A DNA stretch of 64,000 nucleotides from an uncultured Alphaproteobacteria bacterium (GCA_937142855.1 CAKZQZ010000055.1:22446-86445), one strand, 5' to 3'. Positions 19,646-30,099 are shown, numbered from the stretch's first letter. Program-made: numbers and translations. Notes: a model not told the origin generated them from the sequence alone.

Positions 19646-21691
19646 ATGAATAACTTAGAAAATTTAGTTTATAAGAATGTTACTAATTCTAGTTTTTCAT
19701 TAGAATCTAATTTTATACCTACTGGAGATCAACCAAAAGCAATTGAAGAACTAATTACAGGAATAAAAAACAAAGAGAAAGATCAGGTTCTTCTTGGGGT
19801 AACCGGATCAGGTAAAACTTTTACTATGGCTCATGTAATTAATTCCTTAAATAGACCCTCCTTAATTATGGCTCCCAACAAGACACTTGCAGCACAACTA
19901 TATGGAGAAATGAAGGATTTTTTTCCTAACAATGCTGTTGAATATTTTGTTTCGTATTATGACTATTATCAACCAGAGGCCTACGTTCCTCGATCAGATA
20001 CATATATAGAAAAGGAATCGAGTATCAACGATCAAATTGATAGAATGCGACACTCTGCAACCAGAGCTCTTCTTGAGAGGCAAGATGTTATTATAATTGC
20101 TTCTGTATCATGTATTTATGGTATTGGGTCAGTCGAAACATACTCTAAAATGATCGTAAATTTAAAAATAGGTGAAGAAGTTTCTCGTCAAAAATTACTA
20201 CGACAATTTACAGAACTTCAATACACGCGAAATGACATGTCTTTTGTTAGAGGCACATTTAGAGTTAGAGGCGATAGCATTGAGATTTTTCCAGCTCATT
20301 TAGAATCCATTGCTTGGCGAATAACATTATTCGGCGATGAAATAGAAGAAATTTATGAGGTTGATGCTTTAACAGGTGAAAAATTAGCAAAATTGAAGAC
20401 TGTAAAAATATATGCAAATTCTCATTATGTTACTCCAAGACCCACCTTAAACGAAGCTATAAAATCAATAAAAGAAGAATTAAAAGTTCATTTAGAAATT
20501 CTTTATAAAAATAACAAATTAGTTGAAGCACAAAGATTAGAACAAAGAACTAACTTTGATATAGAAATGATGTTAGCTGCCGGTACTTGTCCGGGTATTG
20601 AAAACTACAGTAGATATTTATCAGGAAGAAACCCAGGAGAGCCACCCCCTACTCTTTTTGAATATTTGCCAGATAATGCATTAGTTTTTACAGATGAAAG
20701 CCATATCACTGTGAGTCAAATAGGTGCAATGTACAAAGGCGATTTTCGAAGAAAATCAACATTATCAGAATATGGATTTAGATTACCTTCATGTTTAGAT
20801 AATAGACCTCTGAAATTTGAAGAATGGGAGGCTTTTAGGCCACAGACAATTCACGTCTCAGCCACACCAGGAGATTGGGAGTTAAATAAAACTAATGGTG
20901 TTTTCATTGAACAAGCCCTGAGGCCAACAGGTTTGGTAGATCCAGAAATAATAATTAGACCAACTAAAACACAGGTAGATGACCTTATTTATGAAACAAA
21001 AGAACAATCAAAAAAAGGAAATAGGGTTTTAATTACAACACTTACAAAAAAAATGGCCGAGGCATTGAGTGAGTATATGTTTGAGGCAGGCTTAAAAGTT
21101 AGATATATCCACTCTGATGTAGATACACTTGAACGTATCGAAATAATAAGAGATTTAAGACTAGGAGTGTTTGACGCTTTAATTGGTATTAACCTTCTTC
21201 GCGAAGGCCTTGATATACCAGAATGTGCACTAGTTGCTATCCTTGATGCTGATAAAGAAGGCTACTTGCGTTCAAAAACATCACTTATCCAAACTATTGG
21301 GAGAGCTGCAAGGCATGTGGAAGGCAAAGTGGTACTCTATGCTGATACAATTACTGGATCTATGAAGTACGCAATTGATGAAACTGAAAGAAGAAGAAGA
21401 AAACAAATTGAATATAATAAAACAAATAACATAACTCCCAAAACTGTAATAAGTAAAATCTCAGATATCCTTGCTGAGTTGAACAATAATGAAGAAAATC
21501 AAAAAAATAAAAAATCTAATCAGACAGGAAAAACTATAAAACAATCTATAGAAGAACTTGAAATAGAAATGGATAAAGCAGCCAGCAACCTTGAATTTGA
21601 GGAAGCTGCTAAGATAAGAGATGAAATTAAAAAGTTAAAGCAAAAAGAATTAGGCTTAATGATTGTTCCAAAAGAAAATAATAGAAAATAA
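19646..21691 (+). CDS. uvrB: Excinuclease ABC subunit B
   Basis: A complete 681-residue UvrB: Walker [15 protein letters not shown] (about 50), the Y-rich beta-hairpin [16 protein letters not shown] that inserts at DNA damage, helicase motifs TDESH and QTIGRAARH, and a C-terminal UVR motif ([19 protein letters not shown]) for contact with UvrC. It verifies lesions in nucleotide excision repair. uvrC follows 59 bases downstream. I saw no alphaproteobacterial-type SOS box (GTTC-N7-GTTC) in the upstream gap. Confidence 0.97.
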   Translation: MNNLENLVYKNVTNSSFSLESNFIPTGDQPKAIEELITGIKNKEKDQVLLGVTGSGKTFTMAHVINSLNRPSLIMAPNKTLAAQLYGEMKDFFPNNAVEYFVSYYDYYQPEAYVPRSDTYIEKESSINDQIDRMRHSATRALLERQDVIIIASVSCIYGIGSVETYSKMIVNLKIGEEVSRQKLLRQFTELQYTRNDMSFVRGTFRVRGDSIEIFPAHLESIAWRITLFGDEIEEIYEVDALTGEKLAKLKTVKIYANSHYVTPRPTLNEAIKSIKEELKVHLEILYKNNKLVEAQRLEQRTNFDIEMMLAAGTCPGIENYSRYLSGRNPGEPPPTLFEYLPDNALVFTDESHITVSQIGAMYKGDFRRKSTLSEYGFRLPSCLDNRPLKFEEWEAFRPQTIHVSATPGDWELNKTNGVFIEQALRPTGLVDPEIIIRPTKTQVDDLIYETKEQSKKGNRVLITTLTKKMAEALSEYMFEAGLKVRYIHSDVDTLERIEIIRDLRLGVFDALIGINLLREGLDIPECALVAILDADKEGYLRSKTSLIQTIGRAARHVEGKVVLYADTITGSMKYAIDETERRRRKQIEYNKTNNITPKTVISKISDILAELNNNEENQKNKKSNQTGKTIKQSIEELEIEMDKAASNLEFEEAAKIRDEIKKLKQKELGLMIVPKENNRK

Positions 21692-21750
21692 TTTAAATTT
21701 ATTAAGTAAACTTGATATCACTATATAAATTCAAATACGAAGTAAATTAT

Positions 21751-23625
21751 ATGATCAATAAAAGCAAATCTCTTAGTAATGGAATTCAAGTAATTAAAGA
21801 TGAGTTATTAACCATCCCTAGTAAGCCTGGTGTTTATCAAATGATAGGTGCTAATGAAGAAAACCTATATATTGGTAAAGCTAAAAATCTTAAAAATAGA
21901 ATAGTTTTTTATACCCAGCCCAAAAGATTAAATTCAAGATTGACTTACATGGTATCTAATACCATGAAGATGGAAATAATTATTACTGCTTCTGAAATGG
22001 AAGCTTTGTTATTAGAATCTAATTTAATTAAAAAATATGAGCCAACATTCAACATATTACTTAAAGATGATAAAAGTTTTAGCTCAATTTTTTTTAATTT
22101 AACTCATCCATTTCCGCAAATCTCTTCTCATCGTGGTGTTAGAAAAATTAAAGGTGATTACTTTGGTCCATTTGTTTCTAAAACAACAGTTCAAAAAACA
22201 ATAGAAACACTTCAAAAAACATTTTTACTAAGGACATGTAATGATAATATTTTTAAAACAAGAAAAAGACCTTGTTTACAATTCCAAATCAAACGCTGTA
22301 GTGCACCATGTGTTAATTTGATATCAAAAAAAAATTATAATGAAAGCATATTGGAAGCAAAAAGATTTTTAACTGGTGATTCAAATAAAATAAAACAAAA
22401 ATTAATTGAACAAATGTATGATGCTTCAGATAAGCAAAACTTTGAGGCAGCCTCTATTTTCAGAAATAGAATAAAAGCTTTAACAGAAGTAACAGCCACT
22501 CAAAATATTAATATACAAAACCTTAAAAACGTTGATTTACTGGCTTTAAAAAAATTAGACAATAAGGTGGTTATTCAAATGTCTATTATAAGAAATGGTC
22601 ATCATTATGGTTCAAAGTCATATTTCCCAAATATAGGAAAGAATGGCATTGATGTAAATGAAGACGAAATTATGCAAGCTTTTATTTGTCAGTTTTTTGA
22701 TAAAAATATTCCAGCTGAAAATATTCTAGTTAACCAGAATCCTAAAGAAAGAAAATTAATTGAAGAATTATTATTTAGAAAACATAATTTTAAAATAAGT
22801 ATTCAAGTTCCACAAAGAGGTAAAAAATTAGATTTAATAAATTCAGTAGTAAAAAATGCTGAAGAAAACCTTAACAGGAAAATTTATGAAAAATCTTCTA
22901 ATCGAGAAAATCTTATAAAATTAAAAACAATCTTCAACTTAAAAAAACAAATAAAAAAAATTGAGGTATATGATAACTCTCATCATCAAGGCAAAGCTCC
23001 TATAGGTGCAATGATAGCCTTTAATGAAGATGGTTTTATGAAATCAATGTATAGACGTTATAATATAAATTCTAATTATAATAAAAAAACTGCAGCTAAA
23101 CAAAACGAATTTCAAAATAATAACGATTATTTAATGATGGACGAGGTTCTTAGAAGAAGACTTATAGGGAAAAACTCTTCTAATTATCCAGATCTAATAA
23201 TTATAGATGGTGGAAAAGGGCATCTAAATATAGCCTTATCAGTTCTTGAAAATTTGAAAATCGATAACATTGAAGTTCTAGCAATTTCTAAAGGAATAAA
23301 AAGAGATAGTGGAAGAGAAAATTTTTATACTCAAGGCATAGATAAATTTAGTTTTGATAAAAATAACGCTACATTATTCTTTCTCCAAAAATTAAGAGAT
23401 GAAGTACATAGGTTTGCGATAGCAGGACATAGATTAAAAAGTAAAAAAATAATTTTTAAAAACCCACTAGACGAAATAGAAGGTATTGGTTCAAAAAGGA
23501 AGAGAGCACTACTTAATGAATTTGGTTCTGCAAAAGCAGTTAAAACAGCTAGCCTCAGAGACTTGAGTAAGGTTGAAGGGATTAATGAGTCAATCGCAAA
23601 AAAAATATTTAATTTTTTTAACTAA
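21751..23625 (+). CDS. uvrC: Excinuclease ABC subunit C
   Basis: The protein (624 residues from the ATG at 21751) has an N-terminal GIY-YIG nuclease (KPGVYQMIG, LYIGKAKNLKNRI), a UVR motif (QNFEAASIFRNRIKAL), the RNase H-like 5' nuclease core (EVYDNSHHQGKAPIGAM, IIIDGGKGHLNIA) and tandem helix-hairpin-helix motifs at the end (IEGIGSKRKRALL, VEGINESIAKKI). It makes both incisions in nucleotide excision repair. A TTG 13 codons upstream is open but adds only unconserved residues. Confidence 0.96.
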   Translation: MINKSKSLSNGIQVIKDELLTIPSKPGVYQMIGANEENLYIGKAKNLKNRIVFYTQPKRLNSRLTYMVSNTMKMEIIITASEMEALLLESNLIKKYEPTFNILLKDDKSFSSIFFNLTHPFPQISSHRGVRKIKGDYFGPFVSKTTVQKTIETLQKTFLLRTCNDNIFKTRKRPCLQFQIKRCSAPCVNLISKKNYNESILEAKRFLTGDSNKIKQKLIEQMYDASDKQNFEAASIFRNRIKALTEVTATQNINIQNLKNVDLLALKKLDNKVVIQMSIIRNGHHYGSKSYFPNIGKNGIDVNEDEIMQAFICQFFDKNIPAENILVNQNPKERKLIEELLFRKHNFKISIQVPQRGKKLDLINSVVKNAEENLNRKIYEKSSNRENLIKLKTIFNLKKQIKKIEVYDNSHHQGKAPIGAMIAFNEDGFMKSMYRRYNINSNYNKKTAAKQNEFQNNNDYLMMDEVLRRRLIGKNSSNYPDLIIIDGGKGHLNIALSVLENLKIDNIEVLAISKGIKRDSGRENFYTQGIDKFSFDKNNATLFFLQKLRDEVHRFAIAGHRLKSKKIIFKNPLDEIEGIGSKRKRALLNEFGSAKAVKTASLRDLSKVEGINESIAKKIFNFFN

Positions 23626-23689
23626 TCATAAATACTTAAATACAATTTAATTTTCTCTTGTATAATGAAAAATAAATCAAGGCTTATAA

Positions 23690-24286
23690 ATGTCCAATAA
23701 TAATATAAAAAAAGCTATACCAAATGGACTAACTTTATTCAGATGTTTAACTTCAATTTTATTACCAGTTCTTATCATATATGGAGGAGAAACTGGTGCA
23801 ATAATTGCGGCTCCTTTACTTATTGTTGCAGGCTTAAGTGATTATTTTGATGGCTTTTATGCTAGAAAATATAATGTAATATCTGTTTTAGGACAAATTT
23901 TAGATCCTGTAGCTGATAAACTTTTGGTAATAGGTGTTATATTGGCTCTAGCAAGTGAAAACCTATTAGATTTTTATTTTGGATTTATTCCTGCTTTAAT
24001 AATTGTTTTGAGAGAAATTTTAATAACTGGCATTAGAGAAAGCACATCCTCTTATAATTTTTCTTTAAAAGTTTCACTATTAGCAAAGTGGAAAACCACT
24101 ATTCAATTATTTGCTTGCGGAAGCTTCTTAGTTTGGAGAATGAATGAATTTTTTTATAACATCGACTTTTTAGGAATCATTTCGTATACTTTACTTTGGT
24201 TAGCCGCCATTATTACCCTCATAACGGGGTTTCAATATATTATGAGCGTGATCATGTTTTTTAAAAAAAGTAATGAGAATTTGTAA
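23690..24286 (+). CDS. pgsA: CDP-diacylglycerol-glycerol-3-phosphate 3-phosphatidyltransferase
   Basis: A 198-residue integral membrane enzyme with the CDP-alcohol phosphotransferase motif D-G-x2-A-R-x8-G-x3-D-x3-D visible as DGFYARKYNVISVLGQILDP plus the following AD. It makes phosphatidylglycerol phosphate, the first committed step to phosphatidylglycerol and cardiolipin. Several hydrophobic segments are evident. The stop overlaps the moaD start by one base (TAATG), and uvrC is 64 bases upstream, a common alphaproteobacterial order. Confidence 0.95.
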   Translation: MSNNNIKKAIPNGLTLFRCLTSILLPVLIIYGGETGAIIAAPLLIVAGLSDYFDGFYARKYNVISVLGQILDPVADKLLVIGVILALASENLLDFYFGFIPALIIVLREILITGIRESTSSYNFSLKVSLLAKWKTTIQLFACGSFLVWRMNEFFYNIDFLGIISYTLLWLAAIITLITGFQYIMSVIMFFKKSNENL

Positions 24287-24537
24287 TGGTTATAAAGTAT
24301 TTTTCGTGGATAAAAGAACATATTGGTAAATCTGAAGAAAGAATAGAACTTCCAGTTAATGTATCAACTATAGAAGAATTGATGTTATATCTAGAAAACT
24401 TGAATGATAAATATAAGTTAGCATTCAAAAAAAAAGATCTTATCAAAATTGCAATCAATAAATCTTATTCGTCTATTGATGACAAAATAAATAACAATGA
24501 TGAGATAGCATTTTTCCCACCAGTTACTGGTGGATAA
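24286..24537 (+). CDS. moaD: Molybdopterin synthase sulfur carrier subunit MoaD
   Basis: The 83-residue ubiquitin-like protein ends in FPPVTGG, whose terminal Gly-Gly is thiocarboxylated and delivers sulfur to precursor Z. It begins with the KYFSWIKEHIGKSEE strand usual for MoaD. Its ATG overlaps the pgsA stop by one base and its stop abuts the moaE start. The N-terminal start is fixed by this coupling. Confidence 0.93.
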   Translation: MVIKYFSWIKEHIGKSEERIELPVNVSTIEELMLYLENLNDKYKLAFKKKDLIKIAINKSYSSIDDKINNNDEIAFFPPVTGG

Positions 24538-25011
24538 ATGAATAAAAAATTTCCCAAAGTTTATATAAAAATTCAGTATGAAGACTTTGATGTTTCAAAA
24601 GAGACCCAAAAACTTCATCACAATCTAACTGGTGCAATAGTTAACTTTGTAGGTTTAGTTAGAGGTCATAATGAAAATGATAGTGAGCAAATAAGCTCAA
24701 TGACACTTGAACATTATCCTGGAATGACGGAAGCTGAAATAGATAAAATTGTTCAAAAAAGTATTAAAAAATGGGATCTTACAGGTATTACGGTAATTCA
24801 TAGAGTAGGTAAACTATTTGTCTCTGATCAAATTGTTTTTGTAGGGGTATCGTCAATGCATAGGCAAAATGCTTTTGATGCATGTAATTTTATTATGGAT
24901 TGGTTAAAAACTAAAGCACCATTTTGGAAGGTTGAGGAGAACAATAATCATAGAAGCTGGGTTTCATCCAGACAATCTGATCAGGAAGCAACTAAAAAAT
25001 GGGAAAGTTAA
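24538..25011 (+). CDS. moaE: Molybdopterin synthase catalytic subunit MoaE
   Basis: The 157-residue protein has MoaE features: GAIVNFVGLVRGHN (about 32-45), LEHYPGMTEAEI, VIHRVGKLFVSDQIVFVGVS, the HRQNAFDACNFIMDWLKTKAPFWKVE catalytic segment (with the lysine pair of KTKAPFWK) and a closing W. With MoaD it converts cyclic pyranopterin monophosphate to molybdopterin. Molybdenum use in this genome is also shown by msrP and modBC in the window. Convergent with ilvE, 7 bases apart. Confidence 0.95.
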   Translation: MNKKFPKVYIKIQYEDFDVSKETQKLHHNLTGAIVNFVGLVRGHNENDSEQISSMTLEHYPGMTEAEIDKIVQKSIKKWDLTGITVIHRVGKLFVSDQIVFVGVSSMHRQNAFDACNFIMDWLKTKAPFWKVEENNNHRSWVSSRQSDQEATKKWES

Positions 25012-25018
25012 ATTTCTC

Positions 25019-25897
25019 TTAATGATTATTAACTAACTCAGAATAAGCTCTTGTTAGTTTAAAACAGATATCTCCAGGTTTGAACTTATAGTCTCCAATT
25101 GATTGAACGGGTGTAACCTCTGCTGCTGTTCCTGTTAAAAAACATTCTTCTGCATCAGCCATTTCTTCAGGCATTATTTTTCTTTCAACAATGTCAACAC
25201 CATGATCTTTAGCAATTTTCATAACAGTCCTTCTTGTTATTCCATCAAGAAAACAATCGGCTAAAGGAGTATGGAGTTTGCCATCAGGCATTTTAAAAAA
25301 TATATTTGCACCAGTTGCTTCTGCAATCTGACCTCTATAATCAAGCATAAGGGCATCACTATACCCTTTCGCTTCTGCCTCATGCTTAGAAAGTGTACAG
25401 ATCATATAAAGCCCTGCTGCTTTAGCGTGTACTGGTCCACATTCAGGACTAGGCCTTCTCCATTTAGCAATATCGAGTTTAATCCCTTGCATTTTTTGAT
25501 CAGGATCAAAATAACTTGGCCATTCCCAAACAGCAATTGCTACATTAATTTTTGTAGACTGAGCAGATACAGCCATCATCTCACTCCCCCTCCAAACAAC
25601 GGGCCTTACATAAGCGTCTGAAAGAGAGTTTTTTTTCAAAAGAGTGTTTTTTGCTTCTAATATTTCTTTTTGTGAGAATGGTATTTGCATATCAAGTGAC
25701 TTAGCTGAATAAAACAATCTCTCAGTATGTTTTTCACTCTCAAAGATTTTGCCATTATAGGCTCTTTCACCTTCAAAAACACAACTTGCATAATGTAATC
25801 CATGATTTAACACATGAACTCCAGCATCTTTCCAATCTACATAATCACCGTTGTGCCAAACGTACCCATCACGGTTATCGAATGATAAGCTAACCAA
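25019..25897 (-). CDS. ilvE: Branched-chain amino acid aminotransferase
   Basis: A class IV aminotransferase (about 292 residues): HNGDYVDWKDAGVHVLNHGL, HYASCVFEGERAY, the PLP-binding lysine in KAAGLYMICTL, and EATGANIFFKMPDG, with EECFLTGTAAEVTPV near the end. It performs the last step of leucine, isoleucine and valine synthesis. I place the start at a TTG (25897) because GGAGG (25906-25910) lies 8 bases before it and the protein then begins M-V-S-L-S-F-D-N-R-D-G as in relatives. An ATG at 25939 would put this Shine-Dalgarno inside the coding region. Confidence 0.93.
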   Translation of the reverse strand: MVSLSFDNRDGYVWHNGDYVDWKDAGVHVLNHGLHYASCVFEGERAYNGKIFESEKHTERLFYSAKSLDMQIPFSQKEILEAKNTLLKKNSLSDAYVRPVVWRGSEMMAVSAQSTKINVAIAVWEWPSYFDPDQKMQGIKLDIAKWRRPSPECGPVHAKAAGLYMICTLSKHEAEAKGYSDALMLDYRGQIAEATGANIFFKMPDGKLHTPLADCFLDGITRRTVMKIAKDHGVDIVERKIMPEEMADAEECFLTGTAAEVTPVQSIGDYKFKPGDICFKLTRAYSELVNNH

Positions 25898-26066
25898 TAA
25901 GTTTTCCTCCAATATTTTTATATATTTTATAATCCACATTATTATTAAATAATCAAATACTAAGAAATAAGTTTTGTATTTAATAAAGTAATTTAGTAAT
26001 TTGATATTTATAAAATTTAATTAATGATTAACATTTTAACTAGGGTAAATGCCTTATATTTACTAA

Positions 26067-26801
26067 ATGAATAATTTAGACCTTAAAAAATTTAACTTTC
26101 ATCTTCTGATCATTGATGATGATCAAAAAATTAGATTATTGTTAAAAAAATTTTTAGAAAATAATGGATTTAGAGTTTCTGATGCTGAAAACACAGATGA
26201 AGCAAAAAAAATCATGGAAAGCTTAATCTTTGATTTGCTGGTAGTTGATATTATGATGCCAGGACAAAATGGTTTAGATTTCTTAAAAGAAATAAGGCAA
26301 ACAAGTGAAATCCCAATACTTATGCTAACTGCAATGTCAGATCCAGAAGATAGGCTTGATGGCCTTGAAATTGGCGCTGATGATTATATGACAAAACCAT
26401 TTGAACCAAGAGAGCTTTTACTTAGAATACAAAATATTCTAAAAAGATTTACATCCAATGCTATTGAAAGAGCTAATAATGATGAAACTAATTTTGGTCC
26501 TTTTTCTTTTAATTTAAAATCTTCTAACTTGTATAAAAATAAAATTCCTGTCCATTTAACAACATCCGAACAAAAATTGTTGAACTGTTTTTGCAAGGCA
26601 CCTAATAAACCTTTTTCAAGAGAAGATATTAAAAATGAACTTGGAGGAAATATAGAAAATAGATCAATTGACGTGGCTATTGCAAGAATAAGACGCAAAA
26701 TAGAAATTGATCAGAGATATCCAATATATTTGCAAACTGTTAGAGGTATAGGTTGGATGCTACAAACGCATAGTGAAAAGATTAATCAATATAATTTATA
26801 A
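26067..26801 (+). CDS. OmpR/PhoB family response regulator
   Basis: The 244-residue protein has a receiver domain (acidic pocket DDD 17-19, phosphoacceptor Asp61 in VVDIMMPGQNG, switch residue region LTAMSDPEDR, DDYMTKPFEPREL with the conserved Lys) and a C-terminal winged helix (FSREDIKNELGG, IDVAIARIRRKIE, VRGIGWML). It is 13 bases upstream of a histidine kinase gene, so the two form a two-component system. The stimulus and targets are not visible from the sequence. Confidence 0.95.
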   Translation: MNNLDLKKFNFHLLIIDDDQKIRLLLKKFLENNGFRVSDAENTDEAKKIMESLIFDLLVVDIMMPGQNGLDFLKEIRQTSEIPILMLTAMSDPEDRLDGLEIGADDYMTKPFEPRELLLRIQNILKRFTSNAIERANNDETNFGPFSFNLKSSNLYKNKIPVHLTTSEQKLLNCFCKAPNKPFSREDIKNELGGNIENRSIDVAIARIRRKIEIDQRYPIYLQTVRGIGWMLQTHSEKINQYNL

Positions 26802-26814
26802 AGAAGTATAAAGC

Positions 26815-28125
26815 ATGAGATTAAGAGACATAACGCCCAAAAGTCTTTTTGGAAGAATGTTAGCAATAATACTCGTGCCAATAATCCTTGTTCAAATTAT
26901 ATCTGTATCAATATTTTATGAAAGACATTGGGACTGGGTATCCAGACACATGTCAAAGAATTTGGCAAAAGATTTAGGATTATTAATTGATGAACTTGGG
27001 AATGAACCTTCTAAGGACCAAAGAGCATTGTCAGCAATTAGAGCAAGACAATATTTTGATATAATATTTTATTGGTTAGAAGGAGGGATCTTACAACCTA
27101 ATCAAATAATTGAACCTCAATTTAAAAACTTTCGAAATTCCTTACAAGCCAGAATTAAAGAGCCTTTCTATCTTTCAACAATAGAGAATTCTAGACAGTT
27201 TTACGTGGATATACAATTAGGTAACGGAATAGTTAGAATGAATATAGATAATAAAAGGTTATTCGTTCCTACTGGTATAACTTTTATTATGTGGTCTATT
27301 GGTGCTTCGGTAATACTTTTCTCTATTGCAATCATATTTTTAAGAGGTCAAGTTAGGCCTATATTAAGATTAGCAAATGCTGCTAGGCAAATTGGCTTTG
27401 GAAGAGATGTAGATAGTTTTAGTATAGAAGGAGCTACTGAAATTAGAATTGCTGGAAGAGCTTTTCAAGCAATGAGACATAGAATAAACAAACAAATTTC
27501 TGAAAGAACCTCACTCTTAGCAGGTGTTAGCCATGATTTAAAAACTCCATTAACAAGAATGAGGTTACAACTTGCCGTTATAGAAATAGAAGATGATACT
27601 AAAATTGAATTTGAAAAGGAATTATTAGAACTAGAAGAAATGATCGATGGTTATTTAGAGTTTGCGAGGGATGATAGAGAAGAACAAATGGTTGATGCAA
27701 GTCTTTTCAAATTATTACAGCAAGCATCAATAACATCAGATCCAAGTGGTGATAAAATAAATATACTTCCACCAAATGATAATATTCCTATTTTCCCTAT
27801 TCAGGTACAATCAATCAGAAGAGCATTAACAAACCTATTAACCAATGCGATAAGATACGCAGGTAAAGCAACAGCTCAGATACAAATATTTGATGATCAC
27901 AGCGAGATAATAATTGATGACAATGGGCCAGGCATACCTAGAGACAAAAGAGCAGAAGTTATATTGCCATTCACTAGATTAGAAAATTCAAGAAATAGTA
28001 AAACAGGAGGTACAGGACTTGGATTATCAATAGCAAAAAATTCTGCTTTGAATCATGGTGGGGAATTAATACTCGAAGACAGCCCACTTGGAGGGTTGAG
28101 AGTGCGTTTGCTTCTTCCTTTATGA
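26815..28125 (+). CDS. Membrane sensor histidine kinase (EnvZ-like)
   Basis: The 436-residue protein has transmembrane segments at about 15-35 and 153-176 flanking a periplasmic domain of ~115 residues, a HAMP linker, a HisKA domain with His240 in GVSHDLKTPLTRMR, and an HATPase domain with NLLTNAIRYAG (N box), DDNGPGIPRD (G1) and TGGTGLGLSIAK (G2). It would autophosphorylate and pass phosphate to the OmpR-type regulator encoded just upstream. Convergent 6-base overlap with the TetR-like gene. Confidence 0.95.
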   Translation: MRLRDITPKSLFGRMLAIILVPIILVQIISVSIFYERHWDWVSRHMSKNLAKDLGLLIDELGNEPSKDQRALSAIRARQYFDIIFYWLEGGILQPNQIIEPQFKNFRNSLQARIKEPFYLSTIENSRQFYVDIQLGNGIVRMNIDNKRLFVPTGITFIMWSIGASVILFSIAIIFLRGQVRPILRLANAARQIGFGRDVDSFSIEGATEIRIAGRAFQAMRHRINKQISERTSLLAGVSHDLKTPLTRMRLQLAVIEIEDDTKIEFEKELLELEEMIDGYLEFARDDREEQMVDASLFKLLQQASITSDPSGDKINILPPNDNIPIFPIQVQSIRRALTNLLTNAIRYAGKATAQIQIFDDHSEIIIDDNGPGIPRDKRAEVILPFTRLENSRNSKTGGTGLGLSIAKNSALNHGGELILEDSPLGGLRVRLLLPL

Positions 28126-28731
28126 CTCTTTTTTTAAAAACCCTATCAAAAATCCAAAATCTTCAATTTCAGTAAGATGTTTATCAATAAACCTAACAGT
28201 AGTATCAACATCCTGGGCTTCATCTTCTAGAAATTTTTCAAGTCCTTTTATGAAAACAAAATTTAAAGCTACAGATTTAATATTCTGCAAAAAACAATTC
28301 TGATTTTCTTCTACTAATTTCAATAGATTAATCATAAAAGAATAATTTTCTTTTAAAAGTTTAAAAAAAATATTTATTCTCTTATCTAAATCGTGGCTTA
28401 GGATTTGTATAGCAGTCTTGTTTTTTAAAAATTTTTCAAATCTTAATGTAATACCTTCTAAAATTTTATCGTAAATAGTTGAAACATCATCATCTTGAAT
28501 TTCATTTTTAAGTTCCTCCAAGACTTCACTATCAACCTTTAAAATGAAAAGTTTTAAAAAGAAAAAATCTTCATTGAAATTGGTAGGTATAATTTTTTTT
28601 GCTTTTTCATAAGAGATTTTACTAGCTGCACATAATTCATCTAAAGTAATATTGTGTGTAGATGTTTTACTTAGAACTGAAAAATATGTTTCACATAATT
28701 TTAACTCTATTTCTTTATCATTTAATTCCAT
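28120..28731 (-). CDS. TetR/AcrR-like helical protein (tentative)
   Basis: The all-helical 203-residue sequence (from ATG 28731; a GTG at 28746 would overlap proC by 8 bases) begins with a segment that could be a TetR-type DNA-binding domain: NITLDELCAASKISYEKAKKI resembles its helix-turn-helix (helices 2-3). The rest is charged helices without clear motifs. It directly follows proC on the same strand. A TetR-family regulator is my best reading, but similarity is weak, and it may have lost DNA binding. Confidence 0.5.
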   Translation of the reverse strand: MELNDKEIELKLCETYFSVLSKTSTHNITLDELCAASKISYEKAKKIIPTNFNEDFFFLKLFILKVDSEVLEELKNEIQDDDVSTIYDKILEGITLRFEKFLKNKTAIQILSHDLDKRINIFFKLLKENYSFMINLLKLVEENQNCFLQNIKSVALNFVFIKGLEKFLEDEAQDVDTTVRFIDKHLTEIEDFGFLIGFLKKES

Positions 28732-28738
28732 AACATTT

Positions 28739-29563
28739 TTAACCACTTTTATTTAAAGCTAGAGCTCTTTTTTTTGCATTTTTAATAGTGGAGTTCAATA
28801 ATGGATACAATCCAATTTCCATAGATTCAAGAATTTCAAGTCCCGCTTCAGTCGTCCCACCAGGGCTAGTTACATTTTTTTTAAGTTTTTCAGGGTCTAT
28901 ATTTGATACTTCAAGAAGTCTAGATGAACCTATTAGAGTTTCTAGTGCTAAAGTCCTAGCATCTTGCTCTTGTAATCCATTTTCTTTACCAATTTTAGAC
29001 AAAACTTCTACCAAGTAAAATATATAAGCTGGACCTGAACCAGAAATTGCAGTTACAACATCCATTAAATCTTCTGAAGAAAGATAAATTACTTTTCCAA
29101 AAGCCCTTAGTAAGTCATTGGTATTTTCAACATCATTCTCTGAAAGATTATTTGTTTTACTATATGCAGTAATCCCAAATCCGATAGACGCAGGTAAATT
29201 TGGCATCGTTCTTACCATCTTTATATTTCTACCAATTTGGGATTGAAACCAAGAAAGTGATAAACCTGCTGCAATAGAAATGAAAAGAATATTGTTAATA
29301 TTAAATTTAAAAAAAGAGTCAATTGTTTCTTTCATTTGTTGTGGTTTTACAGCTAAAAAAAAGATGTCACCACTCTTAATCTCAACTAATTCATTTAACT
29401 TATTTATATTTTCAAAGGCTTTAAAACCATCATCACCAGCCACTTTTCTTAAAGAGGAAACTTTTTCAATTACAAAAAAGTTAAAATTTAATTTTTTTAA
29501 CATCCACCCTTTTGCAATTGATGAACCCATTTTTCCATATCCAAAAAGGATGATATTCTTCAT
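28739..29563 (-). CDS. proC: Pyrroline-5-carboxylate reductase
   Basis: The 274-residue protein has an N-terminal Rossmann NAD(P)-binding motif FGYGKMGSSIAKGWM (4-18), the central FLAVKPQQM segment, and the C-terminal ProC signature around VTAISGSGPAYIFYLVEVL and VTSPGGTTEAGLEIL. It makes proline from pyrroline-5-carboxylate. Order ybjN-proC on one strand is common in alphaproteobacteria. Upstream ybjN ends 42 bases before its start. Confidence 0.95.
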   Translation of the reverse strand: MKNIILFGYGKMGSSIAKGWMLKKLNFNFFVIEKVSSLRKVAGDDGFKAFENINKLNELVEIKSGDIFFLAVKPQQMKETIDSFFKFNINNILFISIAAGLSLSWFQSQIGRNIKMVRTMPNLPASIGFGITAYSKTNNLSENDVENTNDLLRAFGKVIYLSSEDLMDVVTAISGSGPAYIFYLVEVLSKIGKENGLQEQDARTLALETLIGSSRLLEVSNIDPEKLKKNVTSPGGTTEAGLEILESMEIGLYPLLNSTIKNAKKRALALNKSG

Positions 29564-29605
29564 AATTTTTATTACCTTATTTTATCCAATCTCTACTATG
29601 TATGT

Positions 29606-30097
29606 TTAAGCATTTCCTTCAATATTTAAAAACAAAAGCTCAAAAGCATTTTCTTTCATTCTTTCTCCATATATCAAATTATGAATAGCCAAAGAAAATT
29701 TATGAAACAACTGATTTGTTTGAGATAAATTATAATCACAAAAATATATTAAACAGTTTTTAGTAGGTTTTTTTTCTGAAAAAGTTTGAATAGTTTTAAA
29801 TTTAATTTTTTTATCTAAAAAATCATAAAAAAAATAACCGTTTTGAGAAATTTTATTAATATAATTTATTATTTCATACAAATCATAGGTTTTGTTTTCT
29901 GGTAATTGAAAATCTAAAATATAAACAAAATTGATTAATTTATCACTCACATTTAATTTCAAATAATAATCAGCTATTTCACCTTTAAAGCAGAAATCAT
30001 AGTTATGCATATTACTTCGATTTTGAAACCAACTATATTTTAAAAAAATATTACTAATGTCTTCGGAAAAGATTATACTTTTTAAATTTTGAGTCAT
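29606..30097 (-). CDS. YbjN domain-containing protein
   Basis: A 163-residue protein of the alphaproteobacterial YbjN type: an alternating strand/helix layout with a late RMKENAFELLFLNIEGNA tail; alphaproteobacterial YbjN genes typically sit directly upstream of proC, as here. The fold resembles type III secretion chaperones; in E. coli YbjN affects motility and stress traits, but the function in this group is unknown. The sequence is quite divergent, and the call rests partly on position. Confidence 0.7.
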   Translation of the reverse strand: MTQNLKSIIFSEDISNIFLKYSWFQNRSNMHNYDFCFKGEIADYYLKLNVSDKLINFVYILDFQLPENKTYDLYEIINYINKISQNGYFFYDFLDKKIKFKTIQTFSEKKPTKNCLIYFCDYNLSQTNQLFHKFSLAIHNLIYGERMKENAFELLFLNIEGNA

Positions 30098-30099
30098 TT

